A DNA stretch of 64,000 nt from Armatimonadota bacterium. Its GTDB lineage: Bacteria; Armatimonadota; UBA5829; DTJY01. How positions within the stretch are numbered: the first letter of the stretch is position 1; the number at the start of each line of letters is the position of its first letter. Under the pieces are notes generated by a model. The model saw only the letters and a list, made by a program, of their open reading frames with translations, was not told the DNA's origin and did not search any database. A program made the position numbers and the translations under genes. This document shows positions 61,968 through 64,000 of the stretch, piece by piece. Where the stretch lies: positions 1-64,000 of the forward strand of contig JAIMAU010000005.1 in assembly GCA_023511795.1 (NCBI GenBank), read 5' to 3'.

Positions 61968-63476
61968 ATGGCAGGCTTTGAAAGAATTACCAAGTTAGAG
62001 GTTGGAATGCCTATTCTTGTCGGAGGCGACCGCATTGCATATGTATCAGCAGATTTGGCTGAAAAATATAAGCCAGGGGACCAGCTGATAATTCTGAGAG
62101 AAACGGGCGATATACTGCTTATCCCAAAGGAGATCCATGATTTGGTAACTTTAGCTGTTGACAAGGCGCTAGAAGCCTTCGAAGCTCTCAGGCTAGTTTC
62201 CGATGAACAAATAACCCAATTCTACACCAATTTTGCCGAGCGATTGGCAGATGATGCTACATGGGCAAAAATTGCTCAGGCAAATGAAGCTGACGTGGCA
62301 CGTGCAAAGGAAAAGGGGCGCTCAACCACTCGACTTGTAGCAGACGAAAAGATGCGGCGAACTATGATTGCTGGTCTACAACAATGGCGTGATCTCCCCT
62401 CCGGGCGCGAAAAGGTGATACGAACCTATCAGCATGAAGGTTGGAAGCTTGATGAAGTCCAAAGCCCCTGTGGAGTTGTCGCCTTTGTGTTTGAAGGACG
62501 CCCAAACGTCCTTGCTGACGCAACCGGCGTACTAAGAACAGGAAATACTGCTGTGTTTCGCATCGGAAGCGATGCATTGGGTACAGCACAAGCAATGATG
62601 AAAACTGCTGTCAAGCCAGCTCTAATATCTTCTGGTTTACCTGAACACTCAGCCATCCTGCTTGAAAGCACAGAGCATTCAGCCGGGTGGGCGCTATTTG
62701 CAGATCCCAGATTGGCACTTGTAGTTGCTAGAGGTTCAGGCAGGGCAACTGAAGTTTTAGGAGCAATTGCGCGCCAGGCTGGGAATGTTGCAAGTCTTCA
62801 TGGTACTGGCGGCGCATGGATTATAACTGATGAAACCGCAGACCCTGCAAAGTTCGAGCTGGCAGTTTATAACTCAATTGACAGAAAAGTATGCAATACT
62901 CTAAATGTTGTTTGCATACATCGCTCTCGGGCAGCCGACCTCATAGAAAGTATGTTAAATGCGCTCAAAAGACGAAGTGAGAAGCTAGGCCATGGATACC
63001 GAATCCACGTCGTCGAGAAAAGCGAGAATTTCATACCAAAAGAGTTGTTCGAGACGGAAACCGAAGTTCTTAGGGCAGATGGAATTCATCGCGAACCCAT
63101 CGCCACCATCTTGCCCCAAAACAAACTAGGGTATGAATGGGAATGGGAGCAAACGCCCGAGGTAACTGTGACAATTATTTCAAACCTAGCGGAGGGCATT
63201 CAGCTTTTCAATGAGCAAAGCCCTCTTATGGTTGCCTCACTGATTAGCGAAGATCCAACTGCTCACGAACGCTTTTTTGCAGAAATCAATGCCCCATTCG
63301 TAGGGAACGGATTCACTAGGTGGGTTGACGGCCAATATGCTCTCAGACGACCAGAGTTGGGGATATCAAATTGGCAAAATGGCCGCCTACTAGCTCGCAG
63401 CGGCATATTAACTGGCGACGGAGTCTATACCATCCGTCTTCGAGCACATCAAACGGACGCCGATGTTCATAGGTAG
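61968..63476 (+). CDS. proA: Gamma-glutamyl phosphate reductase (ProA-like) with N-terminal extension
   Basis: 502 residues from ATG 61968, five bases after GGAGG; the ATG at 61956 lacks a ribosome site. The first about 55 residues (ERITKLEVGMPILVGGDRIAYVS...) form an extra small beta-rich domain. The rest is the aldehyde dehydrogenase fold of ProA: FVFEGRPNVLADATGVLRTGNTAVFRIGSDAL, VARGSGRATEVLGAIA, LHGTGGAWIITDE, DRKVCNTLNVVCIHRS with the catalytic Cys, and INAPFVGNGFTRWVDG. ProA makes glutamate-5-semialdehyde for proline. ProA is usually about 417 residues. No proB is adjacent, so a related substrate is possible. Confidence 0.8.
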   Translation: MAGFERITKLEVGMPILVGGDRIAYVSADLAEKYKPGDQLIILRETGDILLIPKEIHDLVTLAVDKALEAFEALRLVSDEQITQFYTNFAERLADDATWAKIAQANEADVARAKEKGRSTTRLVADEKMRRTMIAGLQQWRDLPSGREKVIRTYQHEGWKLDEVQSPCGVVAFVFEGRPNVLADATGVLRTGNTAVFRIGSDALGTAQAMMKTAVKPALISSGLPEHSAILLESTEHSAGWALFADPRLALVVARGSGRATEVLGAIARQAGNVASLHGTGGAWIITDETADPAKFELAVYNSIDRKVCNTLNVVCIHRSRAADLIESMLNALKRRSEKLGHGYRIHVVEKSENFIPKELFETETEVLRADGIHREPIATILPQNKLGYEWEWEQTPEVTVTIISNLAEGIQLFNEQSPLMVASLISEDPTAHERFFAEINAPFVGNGFTRWVDGQYALRRPELGISNWQNGRLLARSGILTGDGVYTIRLRAHQTDADVHR

Positions 63477-63514
63477 AAAGAATAATTATTTTGTAAAGGA
63501 CAGCGATTCAAATT

Positions 63515-64000
63515 ATGCGAATTTTATTTTTGTTGCTCATATTAGCAACAGCTAGCCCTTGCTTACCAGCTCCAGTTGCTACGTGGATTCCCAACCAACC
63601 GGCAGGACTTAACGTCGTTTCGGTGCCAGACGGCCAGTGGGAAGCTTGCGTAGTAACCAATCGAGATGCAATTCGATTAAAGAAGGGCACCCAACCAAAA
63701 AGCAACTATTTGTACTTTAAGCTTTCCCCAGACTTAAGGGCAAAATTTGGCTTCGACGCTTGGCTGATTGTTGAATTCTTCGACAATGCACTATCGCATG
63801 TAGGAGTTCAATACAATTCTAGCCAGGCGTATACCAATGCTAAAGGTTTCCTTCTTACAGCTACTGGTGAATGGCAAAAAGCTATGATATATCTGCCAAA
63901 TGTGAAGTTTGCTGGTCTCCAAAACGGCGGCGCAGACTTTAGGCTTTCGCATTCCGGAAGTTCGCTCACTGTCTCAAAAGTTGAAATATATGCTGAGAAA
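63515..64000 (+). CDS. Secreted protein, N-terminal part only (cut by window edge)
   Basis: Open frame of 162 codons with no stop before the window ends. Signal peptide (RILFLLLILATASPCLP), then a beta-rich domain with LNVVSVPDGQWEACVVTNRD, NYLYFKLSPDLRAKFGFDAWLIVEFFDNALSHVGVQYNSS, GEWQKAMIYLPNVKFAG and GGADFRLSHSGSSLTVSKVEIYAEK. The repeated strand pattern resembles a carbohydrate-binding or discoidin-like sandwich at the front of large secreted hydrolases of this lineage. AAAGGA lies about 14 bases before the ATG. Thirty-eight bp after the ProA-like gene. Confidence 0.7.
   Translation, partial: MRILFLLLILATASPCLPAPVATWIPNQPAGLNVVSVPDGQWEACVVTNRDAIRLKKGTQPKSNYLYFKLSPDLRAKFGFDAWLIVEFFDNALSHVGVQYNSSQAYTNAKGFLLTATGEWQKAMIYLPNVKFAGLQNGGADFRLSHSGSSLTVSKVEIYAEK

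Overview
The window looks like a chromosomal piece of an uncultured free-living bacterium that lives on complex carbohydrate. The gene content (Tat-exported Gfo/Idh/MocA oxidoreductases and xylose-isomerase-like barrels, DUF1080 and ThuA proteins, GHL10 and DUF4091 hydrolases, heparinase II/III, sulfatase, URO-D-like methyltransferases, DUF6785-type membrane protein) is of the kind seen in Armatimonadota, Planctomycetota and neighbouring candidate phyla. The phylum cannot be fixed from the sequence alone. There is no rRNA, tRNA, CRISPR array, phage or transposase gene in view. TGA works as a stop codon (for example in ATGA overlaps at 1849 and 7517), and TTG or GTG starts behind good Shine-Dalgarno sites are common.

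Layout. 1-11.2 kb, minus strand: possibly one long operon with two Tat-type sugar isomerase-like proteins (one frameshifted), a Sec-exported one, an SMP-30/gluconolactonase, and then five tandem TMTC-like membrane proteins with TPR tails (one a pseudogene, one cut by the window edge). 11.3-13.5 kb, plus: hflX and a SplB-like radical SAM protein. 13.6-25 kb: polysaccharide enzymes on both strands (heparinase-like lyase, GH38 alpha-mannosidase, GHL10, DUF4091/GH123-like, TspO, LamG plus (alpha/alpha)6 hydrolase). 25-26.8 kb, minus: archaeal-type purO and pdxA. 27-30.5 kb, plus: URO-D-like methyltransferase, ADP-ribosylglycohydrolase and twin lipoproteins. 30.6-40.2 kb, mostly minus and visibly richer in GC: PMI-type cupin, second URO-D-like protein, cysteine desulfurase, sulfatase, flavoprotein, fucose-isomerase-like protein and a large membrane protein. 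40.3-42.5 kb, minus: ABC transporter pair with a TPR protein. 42.6-52 kb, plus: four-PDZ HtrA protease beside an inactive homologue, ThuA-DUF1080 fusion, two oxidoreductases, ApbE and a secreted TIM-barrel-like protein. 52-59.6 kb: GH130, DUF1080, then a minus-strand set of isomerases, an oxidoreductase and a GHL10. 59.8-64 kb: GT87, an alpha/beta hydrolase, a long ProA and the start of a secreted protein.

Two themes tie the window together. First, 46-59 kb holds three Gfo/Idh/MocA dehydrogenases, two DUF1080 proteins, one ThuA domain and three sugar-isomerase-like barrels, many with Tat or Sec signals. This fits a cell-envelope version of the 3-keto-glycoside route, where sugars are oxidised at C3 and then hydrolysed or eliminated. 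Second, mannose recurs: GH38, GH130, a PMI-type cupin and the TMTC array (homologues of protein O-mannosyltransferases).

The most unusual non-coding signal is a run of four 17-bp palindromes spaced exactly 21 bp apart at 33624-33703, with a separate palindrome at 33421-33440 just upstream of the cysteine desulfurase gene. They look like an operator array for an unknown regulator.
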